From NCBI GenBank assembly GCA_022393335.1, contig JAJEKB010020935.1, positions 607,824-671,823 on the forward strand: a DNA stretch of 64,000 bases, given 5' to 3'. The stretch comes from Macrotrachela quadricornifera (Eukaryota > Rotifera > Eurotatoria > Philodinida > Philodinidae). Both the position numbers and the translations under genes were made by a program. The notes below the pieces were generated by a model, which saw only the letters and a program-made list of their open reading frames with translations, did not search any database and had not been told where the DNA came from. Positions within the stretch are counted from its first letter, which is position 1. Every line of letters starts with the position of its first letter. Positions 62,901 to 64,000 of this stretch are shown here, piece by piece.

Positions 62901-63788
62901 TTAATTTTTTTTTTGAGATGATAAAATATTTATTCGAAAAAACCAACGAGGATCGAATAGAAAGAAATGCATAGCAAGAACACCAATTGTAAGATCAGTA
63001 AAATTGACAACAAGTAAAACTCCAATATGAAGAGCAAGAAAAGCAAACCAATAGAATTTACGAGTATGATAAAAAAGACCAAGAGGAAGAAATGATATTT
63101 CTATAAACAATGATATCCATGTAGATATTTGAAGAATTAATGGATTTGAATGAAGTAAATAATGACACAAGATATTATCACGTGATAATGGAGATTATAA
63201 TACATGATTCAATGCACTTCCATCAATCCAACTAGGTGATTGGAGTTTATGTAAACCACTAATTGTATAACCTAAAGCATATAAAGTCCAACCTCCCCAA
63301 TAAAGCCAAGGAAAAACTTGTGAACTAAGTTCAAGTTCTTGATTTTGATCATCATTTTTCTCTTGTTTTGTAATAGTAATGAGACTAAATGCTAAGAGTA
63401 GAAGACCAACATAAGGAATACCTGGATTTGAAATTAATACATTACGATTTAAAAGTCATGCCCATCCATACCATAAAAATAATGCAATAAGACGTGGTGC
63501 AACAAGCCGCAAAGCAAATATTATTGATAAACATGTTAAAGAAATAAGAAAAATACTAAGAAATGTATGAGAATAATCAATAAAATGAAGAATATTTGGA
63601 AAATAACCATAAGTAGGACTCCATTGTGGATCAGCAATCATTCCATGACGACCAAATAATTCTGTTGCATGAGGTACTAATTCTACGAAATGTAGCGCTA
63701 GATAAGCACCAAAAAAGAATTGAAAAATTTTTAATTGACGTACTGTATACCATTTTGTACATGTTGTTGATGATGATGATAATGCCAT
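62901..63788 (-). pseudogene. HTTM protein gene, second copy with two nonsense mutations
   Basis: Near-identical to the gene at 21665-22555 across the whole coding sequence. Only a few amino acid changes are visible (for example Q to E in FVELV, M to I in SIIFAL, V to I in RLIALF). A C-to-stop change (TGA at 63456-63458, after YGWA) and a Q-to-stop change (TAA at 63195-63197, after NHVL) interrupt it. The 3' end differs slightly (QKKN in place of the longer R-T-K-L-E end). The similarity ends within about 15 bp upstream of the ATG and about 20-30 bp after the stop, so almost only the coding region was duplicated. The neighbouring hydroxylase gene was not copied. Confidence 0.85.
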
Positions 63789-64000
63789 ATTTATAATAAA
63801 TCCCAGAAAAGTGTGATTAACATATACGTTGCACTGTGAACAGGAATGAAAGGATTCATAGAACATAATCTATAGCGTATGTACTTGTATAGGTAGTGAG
63901 TAATAACTATTGCATCATATTGACGATGACTCATTTCATATGATGAACTGCCACGTATGCTCTGTGCAAAAACGAAAGAAAAGAAAACAATAAAAATCAT
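63789..64000. other. Upstream flank of the HTTM pseudogene, window edge
   Basis: A minus-strand open frame (63791-64000) starts with a hydrophobic, signal-peptide-like MIFIVFFSFVFAQS, but it is cut by the window edge and matches nothing recognised. The sequence does not resemble the upstream region of the intact HTTM copy. Confidence 0.3.

Noticed and set aside
1..64000. CRISPR arrays, operons or bacterial contamination
   Set aside because: Spliced animal-type genes occur throughout; no regular direct repeats with unique spacers and no ribosome binding sites were seen, so the bacterial-looking genes are best explained as residents of a eukaryotic genome.

Overview
The window is AT-rich eukaryotic DNA with compact genes. 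Where a splice model closes, most introns are about 50 nt, with GT-AG borders and preserved frame. The protein families are divergent rhodopsin-like GPCRs, F-box/leucine-rich-like, NHL, Kelch, a bacterial-looking HTTM protein, and a fatty-acid-hydroxylase enzyme. With scattered decayed DNA transposons and Helitron/PIF1-type helicase debris, this fits a bdelloid rotifer (Rotaria-like). That placement is inference, since no marker gene is present.

Layout. 0-10 kb: a papain-like (C39-like) cysteine peptidase gene, then a three-exon GPCR whose flanks recur about 5.5 kb downstream around a 400-N gap, so a tandem GPCR paralogue is hidden in the gap. Between them is a hAT transposase relic. 10-21 kb: a transposon graveyard with two decayed Tc1/mariner transposases, a hAT-type insertion (19-bp perfect inverted termini, 8-bp target duplication) inside the coding exon of a two-TM membrane protein gene, several inverted-repeat elements, a 4 x 41-bp tandem repeat and a large AT hairpin. 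21-24.4 kb: a divergently transcribed pair, HTTM (-) and di-iron hydroxylase (+), sharing about 0.5 kb. A second HTTM copy with two stop codons lies at the right end (62.9-63.8 kb). 27-28 kb: a secreted glycoprotein. 30.9 kb: a tRNA-Leu(UAG). 32.4-38.6 kb: a coiled-coil gene and an F-box gene with a probable homopolymer frameshift near its 3' end. 40.5-42.5 kb: a three-exon gene that joins a secreted phospholipase A2-like domain to an NHL propeller. 46.4-48.6 kb: a 0.7-kb hairpin element and a Kelch-repeat gene. 53.5-55 kb: a second GPCR. 57.4-58 kb: a PIF1/Helitron helicase relic. 59 kb: a tiny spliced gene with an N-myristoylation signal.

Most genes look independently transcribed. The only arrangement suggesting joint function is the HTTM/hydroxylase pair, both polytopic membrane proteins of probable non-metazoan origin.
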